Origin: Candidatus Oscillochloris fontis
Lineage (GTDB): Bacteria; Chloroflexota; Chloroflexia; Chloroflexales; Chloroflexaceae
Assembly (NCBI RefSeq): GCF_004138135.1
Contig: NZ_RYFD01000017.1
Location: 1 to 64,000 of the forward strand
Length of the DNA: 64,000 nt
Reading direction: 5' to 3'
The position numbers and the translations under genes are program-made. This document shows, one piece after another, positions 1 through 9,215 of this stretch. Under the pieces are notes generated by a model that saw only the letters and a program-made list of their open reading frames with translations, searched no databases and was not told the origin of the DNA. Each line of letters begins with the position of its first letter. The first letter of the stretch is position 1.

Positions 1-160
1 TCTGCATAATCTGCATAATCTGCATAATCTGCATAATCTGCATAATCTGCATAATCTGCATAATCTGCATAATCTGCGTCATCTGCGTCATCTGCGTCAT
101 CTGCGTCATCTGCGTCATCTGCGTCATCTGCGTCATCTACGTCATCTGCGTCATCTGCGG
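1..160. repeat. 9-bp tandem minisatellite at window edge
   Basis: Eight units of TCTGCATAA are followed by nine units of TCTGCGTCA (one is TCTACGTCA) and a partial unit ending in CTGCGG. The array may continue left of the window. The same CTGCGTCAT words recur in the repeats at about 33010-33325 and 34565-34680. Regular unspaced 9-mers rule out a CRISPR array. No gene is visible in it. Confidence 0.95.
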
Positions 161-197
161 AAACTCTACTGGTCATCTGCGGAAACTCTACCGGAGC

Positions 198-1799
198 TTA
201 TGGCTGCGCCACGATCTCCCAATGCCCATCACCCTCGACATCCACCAGCCCCAGCCGCGTCCACGTACCAGCGGCGCTGCGCCACTCGCGCTGGAAGCCC
301 CAGCCGTGCCAGCGCCACACCGACACCGACTCGCCGGGGTCGCCCGGTTGGTTGCCACCCTCCAGAACGATCAGTTCGCTGCGCCCGTCCCCTTCGAGGT
401 CGCCCAGCACCATGTCCTGGATTGGTACCGGAGTCGGTGAACCACCCCAGATGATCTGGTAGCGCCCGCCGCGCCAGCCGAGGATGTAGGGCTGTGAACG
501 CAGTTGCCCGTTGGCATCGGGCTGCCAGAGCAACATCAATACCTCCACCCGCCCATCGTCGTTGGGGTCGCCCACCACCATGCGCGTGAAGCGCCACGCC
601 GGGGACTCGTTCTGCCAGACGATCTGGCCTGCGTCATATAGGTGGATCTGGCCCTCCACACTGAGCGTGGCGGTGAGTGGCACGCCGTTGCCGCGCAGAT
701 CGGCCAGCATTTCGGTTGGGTGGGCTGGTATTGTTATGTCACGTTGGGTCGGATCGATCTGGGCGGTGGTGCCATCCCAGCGCCACAGGCTGGTGGGGGC
801 GATAGTGCCCAGATCAAGTGGCGCGGTGGCCACCAGCGCGATGCCCTGCTGGTCGCAGAGCACCCGCAGCACCATGCCGCTATTCTGGGATGGATCAGCC
901 GGGCCGTCAAAGATGAAGTTGCCCAACGAATAGGCTACGATGCCCATCCGTTCACCTGCCTGCACGACTTCCACCGGCTGAACCACATGCGGATGCGAGC
1001 CAATCACCAGATCGGCCCCTGCCGCCACCAGGCGCTCGGCCCAGGCACGTTGGCGCGCTGCTGGCTCTGGGCTATACTCCACCCCCCAGTGAACCAAGAC
1101 AACCACGAGATCAGCCTGCTCGCGGGTGGCACGCAGCGAATCGAGCGCCGCAGCACTGAGCCACGCCCGCCCCCACGGGTAGGTATCGGGGCTGTGCCAC
1201 GCCGGATCGTCGGCACGCGCCAAGCCGCCGGGGCCATCGGCGGGGTCGGCGACATCGTTAAGGGCGAGTAGTGCCACACGCAGCCCGTTGACCTGCTGGA
1301 TGTGCGGTGTTAGTGCGGCGGCCTCGCTCGCCCCAGCCCCCAGCGCGGTGATGCCGGATGCCTGGAGCAGTGTATATGTATCCGCAAGGCCCGCCGGGCC
1401 AGCATCGAGGGCGTGGTTGTTGGCGAGGCTGAGGGCGTCAATGCCCGCCGCCGCCAACGCGGGAATGTGATCGGGATCGCCCACGAGGCGGTAGGGGCCA
1501 GGGCGGATCTGCTCGCGCTGCTGGGTGAGCGGGCTTTCGAGGTTGGCCAGGGTGAGATCGCCCGCCAGTATCTCGCGCCACGGGGCCAAAAGTGCCTCTA
1601 TGCCGCTGCGCTCGATCCGTGTGGCGACGTGGCGCGCCAACATCAGATCACCCACCGCCCGCAGATCGAGTTGCAGCGTAGACTCCCAGCCAGGGCGGCG
1701 ATAGACCTCGTCCCAGCCGGAGAGATCGGGGGCGGGTGGGGGGCTGGGCGTGCATGCCACGAGGAGGCAGAGGAGAGTGAGGAGGAGGAGGTGTTTCAC
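198..1799 (-). CDS. CapA-family metallophosphatase-like lipoprotein with C-terminal repeat domain
   Basis: Exported lipoprotein: a hydrophobic leader ends in the lipobox LLVAC. The rest resembles the CapA (poly-gamma-glutamate synthesis) fold, with GDLMLARH near the start, NLESPLT, SLANNHALD, IGSHPHVV and YSLGNFIFD, the motifs that place metal ligands in this calcineurin-like family. The last 170 or so residues contain acidic turns such as GDPNDDGRVEV and GDLEGDGRSEL, typical of FG-GAP/VCBS calcium-binding propeller repeats. The substrate is unknown; CapA homologues outside capsule operons are often uncharacterised. I chose the GTG that gives a clean signal peptide; an in-frame TTG 33 bases upstream lies in a dispersed repeat. 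It is monocistronic, with repeats on both sides. Confidence 0.85.
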   Translation of the reverse strand: MKHLLLLTLLCLLVACTPSPPPAPDLSGWDEVYRRPGWESTLQLDLRAVGDLMLARHVATRIERSGIEALLAPWREILAGDLTLANLESPLTQQREQIRPGPYRLVGDPDHIPALAAAGIDALSLANNHALDAGPAGLADTYTLLQASGITALGAGASEAAALTPHIQQVNGLRVALLALNDVADPADGPGGLARADDPAWHSPDTYPWGRAWLSAAALDSLRATREQADLVVVLVHWGVEYSPEPAARQRAWAERLVAAGADLVIGSHPHVVQPVEVVQAGERMGIVAYSLGNFIFDGPADPSQNSGMVLRVLCDQQGIALVATAPLDLGTIAPTSLWRWDGTTAQIDPTQRDITIPAHPTEMLADLRGNGVPLTATLSVEGQIHLYDAGQIVWQNESPAWRFTRMVVGDPNDDGRVEVLMLLWQPDANGQLRSQPYILGWRGGRYQIIWGGSPTPVPIQDMVLGDLEGDGRSELIVLEGGNQPGDPGESVSVWRWHGWGFQREWRSAAGTWTRLGLVDVEGDGHWEIVAQP

Positions 1800-1809
1800 T
1801 TTAGAGTAA

Positions 1810-1968
1810 ACAGAATTCTCGTGTTGACGCAAAGACGCAAAGGCGGCGCGGTGGCTTCGGCAGGCTCAGCCACCGCGCCGCTGGCGGTGGCTGAGCTTGT
1901 CGAAGCCATGCGGCGCACTAACAAACCTCTGCGCCTTGGCGTCTTTGCGTCAAAACCGGGATACGTTG
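1810..1968. repeat. dispersed palindromic repeat (GACGCAAAGACGC type) carrying a nested palindrome
   Basis: The outer arms read TTGACGCAAAGACGC on the left and GCGTCTTTGCGTCAA on the right. Nested inside is a second palindrome with GGCTTCGGCAGGCTCAGCC and its near-complement GGCTGAGCTTGTCGAAGCC. Both words recur elsewhere in the window (for example 4690-4880, 35470, 38290, 39680, 44820 and 56800). The 62-residue reading frame across it is a repeat translation, not a gene. Confidence 0.85.
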
Positions 1969-1973
1969 CAGGA

Positions 1974-4610
1974 TTATGGCTCAATCCACACCGGCGGTTC
2001 GGGCGTCATCACTATCGTATCAATCACCCAGCCATCGCCGGTGCTACGCAGCGTGTAGGTGGCATTGATCGTATAGGTCGGGCGGATACCGATCAGCGCG
2101 GGGGGCTGGCCATCAACCTGCTCCTCGAAGTAGGGCGAACCCCGGTAGAGCTCGTCACTCCAGGTCTCGCGGGTGGTGACAATCGCTTGGCCGTTCTCCT
2201 GAAGATCAAAGGAGCGGAACTCCAGGCTGATCAACTTAGACCCCACAAAGGTACCGTCGGCTTTTAGGCCCTCGATATACTGCTTGGTGTCGGCATACTC
2301 CTGCGGGCCGAGCAGCCCCTCGACTTGTTCGGGCTGCGAGTACCAGATCGCCTGTACCAAGAGGTTATTGAAGGTGCGGATGGTCTCTTCTAGTACGCCA
2401 GATTCATGCTGCTTAACCAGATAACTGGCTGTCCAATCGGCTAACGACGGTACCTGCTCACTATCGAGCAGTTCGCGCCATGTCTCATCGGTGAGCCGGT
2501 CGTTTAGGGGCTGCGCAAACTCGTAGTGCGAGAAGACCGCGCCCTTGGTGAGCACCAGGTTGCCCTCGATTGGGGCGACGACATAGATCTCGAAGACGCG
2601 CCCGACCCCGTTTTCGAGTACCACGCCCTGGTTGGGGTTGGTGGCCAGATCGGCGACCACCGCCGCCTGGAGCGGATCGCCGCCTTCGGGGAAGCCTCCG
2701 GCTCCCTGGTAACTGCCCTCGTCCGAGGCGGCGAAGGCGAGCGCCTCGATCTGCCCGCCATAGAAGCGCAGGTACTCGTAGTCCTCCGTGCTCAGTGCCT
2801 CACCGCGCAGTTGCTGGCGGGCAATCGTCGCCAACTTGGTCGCAATCTCCTCCATCTTGGTGAGCGCCGCGAGATCGCCATCCTCCAACAAACCACGGGT
2901 AGACAAACCATCTATTGTCATGCGGGTCAGTGCAGCAATGCGGTCATAGAAGACCGGCACTGGCTCCACATAGCCCTTGGGGCGCTCCGGGTCGGGCGGC
3001 TTGAGCGAGTCGTAGCCCATCTCGACATAGACCTGCTTGGCATAGAGGATGGTGTCGCGCTTGAGTTCGGTGTAGGACGCGAGCGCCGTGGTGAGCTGTT
3101 TATCCAGCCACGCCTCAGAGCGCATAAACTGCGGGTAGCCATCCCCAACCGGCTCTAGCAGCGGGCGCAGGCTGTAGACCCACGTCCAGTAGAGGTTCTG
3201 CGTCCAGACCTCTTCACCATAGGCCGCAAATGTCGTGCGCAGATCATCGAGTTGCGAGCGGTAGTTGGGCAGATCGGCATCACCCCAACTGGTGAGGTGG
3301 CCCAGCGCCCGCTCCGAACCGAGCGCAGCCATGACATCGAGTGAACTGGGCAAGCCGCGCTCTGGTACGGCGGGAGCGACGAGTTGCTGGAAGATGAAGG
3401 CATCGGGTACGAAGCGCTGCCCCATGAAGCGCAGCCCCTTGGTAGCGCCCAGATCCTGATCGTCACTCACCAACATGCCCAGAATTTCGGGGGCGCGTAG
3501 CTCGTTCACCGCCTGGGTAAAGGCGGCAAAACTGGCCTCATCGAGCAGATCCGCCGGATCTTGCACCTGGCCATAGGCCGACGCCAGCGCCTGCTCATAC
3601 TCGGTGGGGGTTAGGTCATCGCTACGGCCCACGAAAAAGACCGTCGGCTCGTAGATCCCCGCCCAGACCTGCGCCGCGCTCAGATCTTCCACCTGGGTCT
3701 GCTGGTAGGCCAGGGTAAGCAGCGCCGCCTGGCGCGTCTCGGTCGCATCGGCCACGCGGAAGGTCATGCGCCCGTGCCACATCATCGCGGTGAAGTAGCG
3801 CTGAAGCGCCTCGCTGGTGGTGTAGTGGCCACGCGGCACATACTGGCTCCAATCCTCACCCAGCGAGTAGCCAGGGAAGATCGCCGACGGCTCCATCCCG
3901 GCGTGGGCCGCAATCCGCGCCAGATCGGGTTCCACCAGATCGGTGAGGCCGGGCGGGACGGGCCAATCCGGGTTGAGCAACTTGACTGCCAGGGCGAAAT
4001 AGGCCGCATTCCGCCGCGCCGGTTCGGCCCAGGCGGTGCCTTCAAGCGCCGCATACTGATCGAGCGAGGTTTGAAGGAGCGCGGCGTCGAGGCGAGTCAG
4101 CAGGGGGATGAAGGCGTTAGACTCGGCACGCCGCAACACCTTATCGAAGAGCAGGTGGTAGGTATGCAGCAGCGAGTCGCTACTCACAAAGACTGGCACA
4201 TTCTCGTAGCGCGTGCGCTCATAGATCTCGTAGAACTCCCGCGTAGCCCCTGGGCTGATCACAAAGCCATTCTCGGCCAAGCGTGCCCGCTGTTCCGGCG
4301 AGAGCATGACGGTCAGGCGCACATTACTCAGATCAGCGGCAATCGGATCAGCCTGGAGGCTGGCCGTCACCGGCATGGCATCGGGCTTAAACGAGGCAAA
4401 ACCGGGGCCAGTAGCGGGTTTGAAGGCCACCGGCATGGCCACTTCCAACGCCGCTACTGGGCCAACATCCACATGGGGTGGGATGGCATCAGAGACGGGC
4501 GTCGGAACAGTGGTGGCCGGGGCAGGAGTAGGCGCAGGTGGTGGATTGGTACACGCCACCAGCACCAGAAGCAGGCTCAGGAGAGGAAGAAACCGAGGAA
4601 GAGGTATCAT
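1974..4610 (-). CDS. DUF3160 domain lipoprotein
   Basis: Large secreted lipoprotein of unknown function. A hydrophobic leader ends in LVLVAC, followed by a Pro/Ala/Thr-rich linker. The body matches what I know of DUF3160: a conserved N-terminal block including ENGFVISPG, EIYERTRYENVPVFVSSDSLL and a TYHLLFDKVLRR helix, then a long helical region. DUF3160 proteins are common in Chloroflexota and some archaea, and no activity is established. The start is the ATG preceded by AAGGA at about 8 bases; upstream in-frame ATGs lack a ribosome site. The stop abuts the preceding repeat. Nothing nearby suggests a pathway. Confidence 0.85.
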   Translation of the reverse strand: MIPLPRFLPLLSLLLVLVACTNPPPAPTPAPATTVPTPVSDAIPPHVDVGPVAALEVAMPVAFKPATGPGFASFKPDAMPVTASLQADPIAADLSNVRLTVMLSPEQRARLAENGFVISPGATREFYEIYERTRYENVPVFVSSDSLLHTYHLLFDKVLRRAESNAFIPLLTRLDAALLQTSLDQYAALEGTAWAEPARRNAAYFALAVKLLNPDWPVPPGLTDLVEPDLARIAAHAGMEPSAIFPGYSLGEDWSQYVPRGHYTTSEALQRYFTAMMWHGRMTFRVADATETRQAALLTLAYQQTQVEDLSAAQVWAGIYEPTVFFVGRSDDLTPTEYEQALASAYGQVQDPADLLDEASFAAFTQAVNELRAPEILGMLVSDDQDLGATKGLRFMGQRFVPDAFIFQQLVAPAVPERGLPSSLDVMAALGSERALGHLTSWGDADLPNYRSQLDDLRTTFAAYGEEVWTQNLYWTWVYSLRPLLEPVGDGYPQFMRSEAWLDKQLTTALASYTELKRDTILYAKQVYVEMGYDSLKPPDPERPKGYVEPVPVFYDRIAALTRMTIDGLSTRGLLEDGDLAALTKMEEIATKLATIARQQLRGEALSTEDYEYLRFYGGQIEALAFAASDEGSYQGAGGFPEGGDPLQAAVVADLATNPNQGVVLENGVGRVFEIYVVAPIEGNLVLTKGAVFSHYEFAQPLNDRLTDETWRELLDSEQVPSLADWTASYLVKQHESGVLEETIRTFNNLLVQAIWYSQPEQVEGLLGPQEYADTKQYIEGLKADGTFVGSKLISLEFRSFDLQENGQAIVTTRETWSDELYRGSPYFEEQVDGQPPALIGIRPTYTINATYTLRSTGDGWVIDTIVMTPEPPVWIEP

Positions 4611-4660
4611 CAAAGACATCCTTATGCAATGCGTAAGCTGCAAGGTGCATTGTAGCATGC

Positions 4661-4795
4661 GTAACTATTCACACTGCCCCGAAAATCAAGATTTTGACGC
4701 AAAGACGCCAAGGCGCAAAGCCTGCAACAACCCTTTGCGTCTTCGCGCCTTTGCGTCAAAACGAGGTTTCTTTTACCCCAAGTGTGAATAGTTAC
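4661..4795. repeat. MITE-like element with GTAACTATTCACACT terminal inverted repeats
   Basis: The ends are exact inverted copies: GTAACTATTCACACT on the left and AGTGTGAATAGTTAC on the right. Inside is the GACGCAAAGACGCCAAGGCG / CGCGCCTTTGCGTC palindrome. Related copies with the same termini lie at about 35440-35550 and 44787-44921. No clear target duplication is visible at this copy. Confidence 0.85.
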
Positions 4796-4853
4796 CGAAA
4801 ATCAAGATTTTGACGCAAAGACGCCAAGGCGCAAAGCCTGCAAGATATGCCCC
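4796..4853. repeat. partial direct copy of the adjacent MITE interior
   Basis: The stretch beginning GAAAATCAAGATTTTGACGC repeats the left half of the preceding element (from about 4680) almost base for base, then diverges after GCGCAAAGCCTGCAA. It looks like a truncated tandem duplication directly downstream of pyrC. Confidence 0.8.
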
Positions 4854-4855
4854 CT

Positions 4856-5887
4856 TTAACACCTTATGGCTTCGACAGGCTCAGCCACCGAATACCGCTC
4901 CACCACCTGCCAGGGCAGGGTGCGCCCGGCATAGAAGGGCACCACATTGCCATAGGCTTCGGGTACCGTCCACGGCTCACGTGCTAGGGTGATCGTGGTT
5001 GGTGGCGGATTCACGCCATAGACGGAGCGTGCCGTATCGGAGACGAAGGTCTGCAAGTGGGGCAGCGCGTTATTGTCGGCGAAGAACTCGGCCAGCAGCG
5101 GCAGAATGACCGGCGCACTAAAGACGCCCGCCGCACACCCGGCGGCCTCTTTGCGGTTGAGCGGGTGGGGCGCTGAGTCGCTGCCAAACATGAGTTTGGG
5201 GTGGGCACGCAGCGCAGCGGCCTGGAGTGCGGCGCGATCTGCGGGGCGCTTGGCAATCGGCTTGCAGAAGAGATGCGGCTGGAGCAACCCACCCGCCACA
5301 TCATCCAGGGTGATCAGGAGATGATGCAGCGTGACCGTCGCATACAGATTGGGATGCCGGTCGAGCAGATCGAGCGCAGCGGCGGTAGTAATATGCTCCA
5401 TCACAATCGTGAGGCGCGGGAACTGCTGGGCCAGCCGGTCATAGACGGGCAGAAACTCAGCCTCGCGATCCAGCACAAAACCGTGGCTCTCGCCGTGGAC
5501 AAGCAGCGGAATACCCAGATCCTGCATCAATTCGAGGGTCGGCGCAATTGCGGCGAGGTCGCGCACCCCCCCGGCACTATTGGTCGTCACCCCTTCGGGG
5601 TAGAGCTTCACCCCGATAATATGCGGGCGTGCCGCCTCCAGCGTGGCCTGATCATACTCACGGAAGAAGAGCGTCATATAGGGAGCAAAGGGATAGGGCT
5701 GGGTCGCTTGGCGCACCGCCTCGGTATAGGCCGCCAGACGCTCCAGGCTATCCACTGGTGGCACAAGATTCGGCATCACCACCGCCCCGGCAAAATCGCG
5801 GGCACTGAGCGGGGCGACCAGATCGAGCATCGCCCCTTCACGTAGGTGGAGGTGCATATCGAGGGGCGAGGTAAGCTGAAGTTGCAT
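4856..5887 (-). CDS. pyrC: dihydroorotase
   Basis: Catalyses reversible cyclisation of N-carbamoyl-L-aspartate to dihydroorotate in pyrimidine synthesis. The protein has the PyrC-class (type II) layout: metal-binding DMHLHLRE at residues 10-17, the lysine of GVKLYPEG that is carbamylated in this family, metal His in HGES and MEHIT, and FGSDSAPH with the catalytic Asp. About 343 residues is normal for this class. The ATG follows GGAG at 5 bases. The stop lies beyond the natural C-terminus: the last residues (AEPVEAIRC) are encoded by the GGCTTCGACAGGCTCAGCC dispersed repeat, so a repeat insertion probably replaced the original stop. Confidence 0.93.
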   Translation of the reverse strand: MQLQLTSPLDMHLHLREGAMLDLVAPLSARDFAGAVVMPNLVPPVDSLERLAAYTEAVRQATQPYPFAPYMTLFFREYDQATLEAARPHIIGVKLYPEGVTTNSAGGVRDLAAIAPTLELMQDLGIPLLVHGESHGFVLDREAEFLPVYDRLAQQFPRLTIVMEHITTAAALDLLDRHPNLYATVTLHHLLITLDDVAGGLLQPHLFCKPIAKRPADRAALQAAALRAHPKLMFGSDSAPHPLNRKEAAGCAAGVFSAPVILPLLAEFFADNNALPHLQTFVSDTARSVYGVNPPPTTITLAREPWTVPEAYGNVVPFYAGRTLPWQVVERYSVAEPVEAIRC

Positions 5888-5922
5888 GGGAACTCCATGG
5901 GTAGGATGATCAACGACACCCA

Positions 5923-5951
5923 TTGTAGCACAGCGGCTCCTATGCTATCAT
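5923..5951 (+). promoter_or_regulatory. candidate sigma70-type promoter for the SH3 protein gene
   Basis: TTGTAG (-35, four of six matches) and TATCAT (-10, five of six) are separated by exactly 17 bases in the short divergent region between pyrC and the next gene. Transcription would begin near 5958, after the ATG at 5950, supporting the downstream start at 5989. Confidence 0.5.
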
Positions 5952-5988
5952 GCGCACGAGTATGCGCAAAGAAGAAGGGGGAGCGCCG

Positions 5989-6654
5989 ATGAGCGAGGGG
6001 AGCGAGCGACCACAGCGCAACGGAACATCGCGGCAGGCAGCGGAGGAGGGTGGGCGGAGTGGAACGCGGCGCACCGAGCGGCTGAACCCAGGCAACGAGG
6101 AATGGAACCAGCGCGAACCAGTCAACCCCGGTTGGCGTAGCGAGCGGGTTGCAGGGGCACGCACCGCCCAAACCGCCCGCCGGGCGAGTGGTGGTTTGCC
6201 CCGTTCACCCCAGGAGTTCCAGATCTGGCTCCAGGCGGGAGGGTGGCGGTACATCGCAGCCATCGCCGGTCTGCTGGTTGTGCTTCTCATCGCGCTTCTG
6301 GCCTTTGGCCGCAACGATCAGCGCACCGCCGGGCTGGGGGTTGAAGATCGGCGTGCGCCAACCAGTGTGATGGGTGCAGTGAACGATCCCATCGTCCAAG
6401 CCACATTGGTACCCGAACCAACCGTGCCCGCTGCACCGAGGGTCTTTGTCGTCACGGGAACGGGAGATTGGGGGTTATTTCTGCGCCCCGATCATAACGC
6501 AAACAACACGCCGATCATCTCCTACCCCGATGGCACCCGTCTGGAGCAGATCGGTGAAGACTTCAATGAACCCAACCGAGTCTGGCGTAATGTGCGCGCC
6601 CCGGATGGGAATACGGGCTGGGTAGCGGCAGAGTTCTTAACACCCGCCCCGTAG
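5989..6654 (+). CDS. membrane-anchored SH3-like domain protein
   Basis: Single-pass membrane protein. The N-terminal 80 or so residues are Arg/Glu/Gly-rich and probably disordered and cytoplasmic. One transmembrane helix follows (YIAAIAGLLVVLLIALLAF), then a linker, and the last 70 residues form a bacterial SH3 (SH3b)-like module: FVVTGTGDWGLFLRP, YPDGTRLEQIGE, WRNVRAPDGNTGWV. SH3b domains usually bind cell-wall peptides or act as extracytoplasmic sensors. The ATG used has GGGGGAG upstream; an ATG 39 bases earlier precedes the likely transcription start. It stands alone and ends in a strong hairpin. Confidence 0.75.
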   Translation: MSEGSERPQRNGTSRQAAEEGGRSGTRRTERLNPGNEEWNQREPVNPGWRSERVAGARTAQTARRASGGLPRSPQEFQIWLQAGGWRYIAAIAGLLVVLLIALLAFGRNDQRTAGLGVEDRRAPTSVMGAVNDPIVQATLVPEPTVPAAPRVFVVTGTGDWGLFLRPDHNANNTPIISYPDGTRLEQIGEDFNEPNRVWRNVRAPDGNTGWVAAEFLTPAP

Positions 6655-6713
6655 AGATGGTATGTTGGTGTTGTTTGGCGGCTTCGCCGCCAAACAACAC
6701 CAACATACCATCT
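6655..6713. terminator. perfect 27-bp-arm hairpin, bidirectional terminator
   Basis: The arms run 6655-6681 and 6687-6713, perfectly complementary, with core TTTGGCGG CTTCG CCGCCAAA. It starts immediately after the SH3 gene stop and ends at the lon stop, so it probably terminates both convergent genes. It is a B-type stem of the composite hairpin family described at 43003-43154. Confidence 0.85.
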
Positions 6714-9134
6714 TTAGGACTTCACCACCCGCCGTTTAGGGGTTAGCTTGGGTGGTGGTGGCCCTAAGACCAGATCGAGCACCTCCTCGATCTGGCCCAC
6801 AAAGGTGAAGGTTAATTTCTGGCGCACGGCATTAGGAATTTCAACCAGATCGCGCTGGTTTTTGCGCGGCAAAATGACCTGCCGCACTCCAGAGCGATAG
6901 GCTCCCAACACCTTCTCCTTGACCCCACCAATGGGCAACACGCGCCCCCGCAGTGTCATCTCACCCGTCATGGCCATATCACGCCGCACGGCGCGCCCGG
7001 TCAGCGCCGAGACGAGCGCGGTCGCAATCGTGATCCCCGCCGATGGCCCGTCTTTCGGCGTGGCCCCTTCGGGGACGTGGATGTGGATATCCACCTTCTC
7101 GAAGCGCTTGCCATCAATCCCCAACTCGGTGGCGTGAGCGCGGATGTAGGAGAGCGCCGCCTGGGCCGATTCTTGCATAATGTCACCGAGTTGGCCGGTG
7201 AGCATCAGTGCGCCCTTCCCCTCCATCAAGGAGCACTCGATAGGCATGGTATCGCCACCATTGCCGGTATAGACCATCCCCGTCGCCACACCCACCTGAT
7301 CCTGTTCTTCGGCCACACTAATCTCGAAGCGCGGTGGCCCAAGCATCCGTTCGGCAACACGGGTCGTCACCAACTGGAGCGGTGGACGCTTTTCAGCCAC
7401 TTGGCGCGCAATCTTACGGCAGATCGCGCCAATCTCACGCTCAAGATTGCGCACCCCGGCCTCATAGGTATAGCCCCGGATGATCGCACGCAAGGCCGAA
7501 TCGGAGAAGCGGATGGTACGCCCCGCCAAGCCATTCGCCTGCATCTGCTTAGGAATCAGGAAGCGGTAGGCGATCTGGAGTTTCTCCTCCTCGGTATAGC
7601 CGGGGAGATCGATCACCTCCATACGATCCAACAGCGGATCGGGGATGTCGTGGGCCACATTAGCCGTCGCAATGAAGAGCGTGCGGCTCAAATCAAACGA
7701 GAGATCGAGATAGTGATCGCTAAAGGCATGATTCTGTTCGGGATCGAGCACCTCCAGCAGCGCGGAGGAGGGATCACCACGGAAATCAGCCCCCAACTTA
7801 TCCACCTCATCAAGCATAAAGACCGGGTTGAGCGTTCCCGCATCTTTGATGCGCTGAAGAATCCGCCCCGGCATAGCACCAATATAGGTACGCCGATGTC
7901 CACGGATCTCGGCCTCATCGTGGACACCACCGAGCGCCAAACGCACAAAGCGCCGCCCCAACACTTCCGCAATACTCTGCCCCAGGCTCGTCTTCCCCAC
8001 CCCCGGTGGGCCAACAAAACAGAGGATCGGTGCCTTCTGCTCCACACCAACCAGTTGGCGCACGGCAATAAACTCGATAATCCGCTCCTTGACCTTCTCC
8101 AAGCCAAAGTGGTTACGGTCGAGAATCTTGGCCGCCTCACGCAGATCGGTATTATCGTCGCTCAAATTGGCCCACGGCAGACTCGCCATCCAATCCAGGT
8201 AGGTACGCAGGATCGAATATTCCGGGGACATAGTCGGCATCGCTTCGAGGCGTGCCAATTCATCATCAACCCGATTGCGAGCATATTCAGGGATGCCTGC
8301 GGCAGTCAATCGGCTACGCAAGGCATGGATCTCGCGGTGAGCCGGATCATCCTGGCCCAACTCACGTTGGATGATCTTCAACTGCTCACGTAAGAAGATC
8401 TCGCGCTGGCTGCGATCAACCTCCTTCTGCACCTGGCTCTGGATGCGATTCTCCAGTTCCAAGAGGTCAAGTTCCTGCGTGAGCAACTTCACCACCCGAT
8501 GCAGACGCTCTTCGGGATCTATCGTCTCTAAAATCTGCTGACGGTTGGTGCTATTGATCGGCAACGTCGTGGCAATCAGATCGGCCAAACCACCCGGCGT
8601 ATCCACATTCATCGCCGTCACATAGGCATCATCGGGGAGGGTACGCGAAAGTTTGGTCACCTTCTCGTAGAGGGAGAGAGCCGCACGCATCATCGCCTCA
8701 ACCGACAGGGTACGCTGTTCATCAATCAGCAATGGCTCGGCGCGCACACGCAGCAGAGGCGACTCATCCAGCGGATCGACAATCCGCATGCGTCGCCGAC
8801 CGGCAATCACCACCGAGGTACTACCATCGGGCATCTTGCGCGAACGTTGGATGGTCGCTTCAACGCCAATGCTATACAGATCGCGCAGGCGGGGTCCATC
8901 AAAATCGAGATCGCGCTGTAAGATCGCTAACACGGTACGATCATCAGCCATAGCCTGCTCCACCGCCCGACTCGCCACCGGATCGGTCAGAAAGACCGAA
9001 ACGAACATATGCGGAAAGAGCACGGTGTCAGTGAGGGGCAAAACGATCAGCACCCGATCAGCGACATCGCTATCGGGAATTTCATGCGCGTTGATCGGAG
9101 GAAAATGAAAGAGCGCGGATGTCTCTTCGAGCAC
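6714..9134 (-). CDS. lon: ATP-dependent Lon protease
   Basis: Cytoplasmic AAA+ serine protease that degrades misfolded and regulatory proteins. It has the N-terminal LAN substrate-binding domain ([14 protein letters not shown]), a long helical segment, an AAA+ module with Walker [10 protein letters not shown] and FMLDEVDKL, and the C-terminal protease domain with PKDGPSAG (catalytic Ser698) and GGVKEK (Lys741), a complete dyad with the same 43-residue spacing as E. coli Lon. About 806 residues is typical. I chose the GTG with GGGGAGA upstream; an ATG at 9161 is also in frame without a good ribosome site. Monocistronic. Confidence 0.96.
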   Translation of the reverse strand: MLEETSALFHFPPINAHEIPDSDVADRVLIVLPLTDTVLFPHMFVSVFLTDPVASRAVEQAMADDRTVLAILQRDLDFDGPRLRDLYSIGVEATIQRSRKMPDGSTSVVIAGRRRMRIVDPLDESPLLRVRAEPLLIDEQRTLSVEAMMRAALSLYEKVTKLSRTLPDDAYVTAMNVDTPGGLADLIATTLPINSTNRQQILETIDPEERLHRVVKLLTQELDLLELENRIQSQVQKEVDRSQREIFLREQLKIIQRELGQDDPAHREIHALRSRLTAAGIPEYARNRVDDELARLEAMPTMSPEYSILRTYLDWMASLPWANLSDDNTDLREAAKILDRNHFGLEKVKERIIEFIAVRQLVGVEQKAPILCFVGPPGVGKTSLGQSIAEVLGRRFVRLALGGVHDEAEIRGHRRTYIGAMPGRILQRIKDAGTLNPVFMLDEVDKLGADFRGDPSSALLEVLDPEQNHAFSDHYLDLSFDLSRTLFIATANVAHDIPDPLLDRMEVIDLPGYTEEEKLQIAYRFLIPKQMQANGLAGRTIRFSDSALRAIIRGYTYEAGVRNLEREIGAICRKIARQVAEKRPPLQLVTTRVAERMLGPPRFEISVAEEQDQVGVATGMVYTGNGGDTMPIECSLMEGKGALMLTGQLGDIMQESAQAALSYIRAHATELGIDGKRFEKVDIHIHVPEGATPKDGPSAGITIATALVSALTGRAVRRDMAMTGEMTLRGRVLPIGGVKEKVLGAYRSGVRQVILPRKNQRDLVEIPNAVRQKLTFTFVGQIEEVLDLVLGPPPPKLTPKRRVVKS

Positions 9135-9215
9135 GTGCGATCTCCCCAGGTTGAATGCCATAGACAAGACTATGGCTGTAACCACTATCTGCTGGAATTA
9201 TAGCACATTGATTAG

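Noticed and set aside
1-160. CRISPR-like regular repeats
   Set aside because: Units are 9 bp and contiguous with no spacers; this is a minisatellite. The same holds for 33010-33325, where the units are near-identical hairpins without unique spacers.
1796-1984. Small frame between the CapA-like and DUF3160 genes
   Set aside because: It is entirely a translation of the nested palindromic repeat. 33151-33345 and 34581-34973 are likewise repeat-derived.
7077-8393. Frame of over 430 codons opposite lon
   Set aside because: Lon is unmistakable on the other strand. Long antisense frames are expected in GC-rich coding DNA. The same reasoning removes 1413-2267, 3774-4655, 31207-32364, 35682-36899 and 41993-43129.
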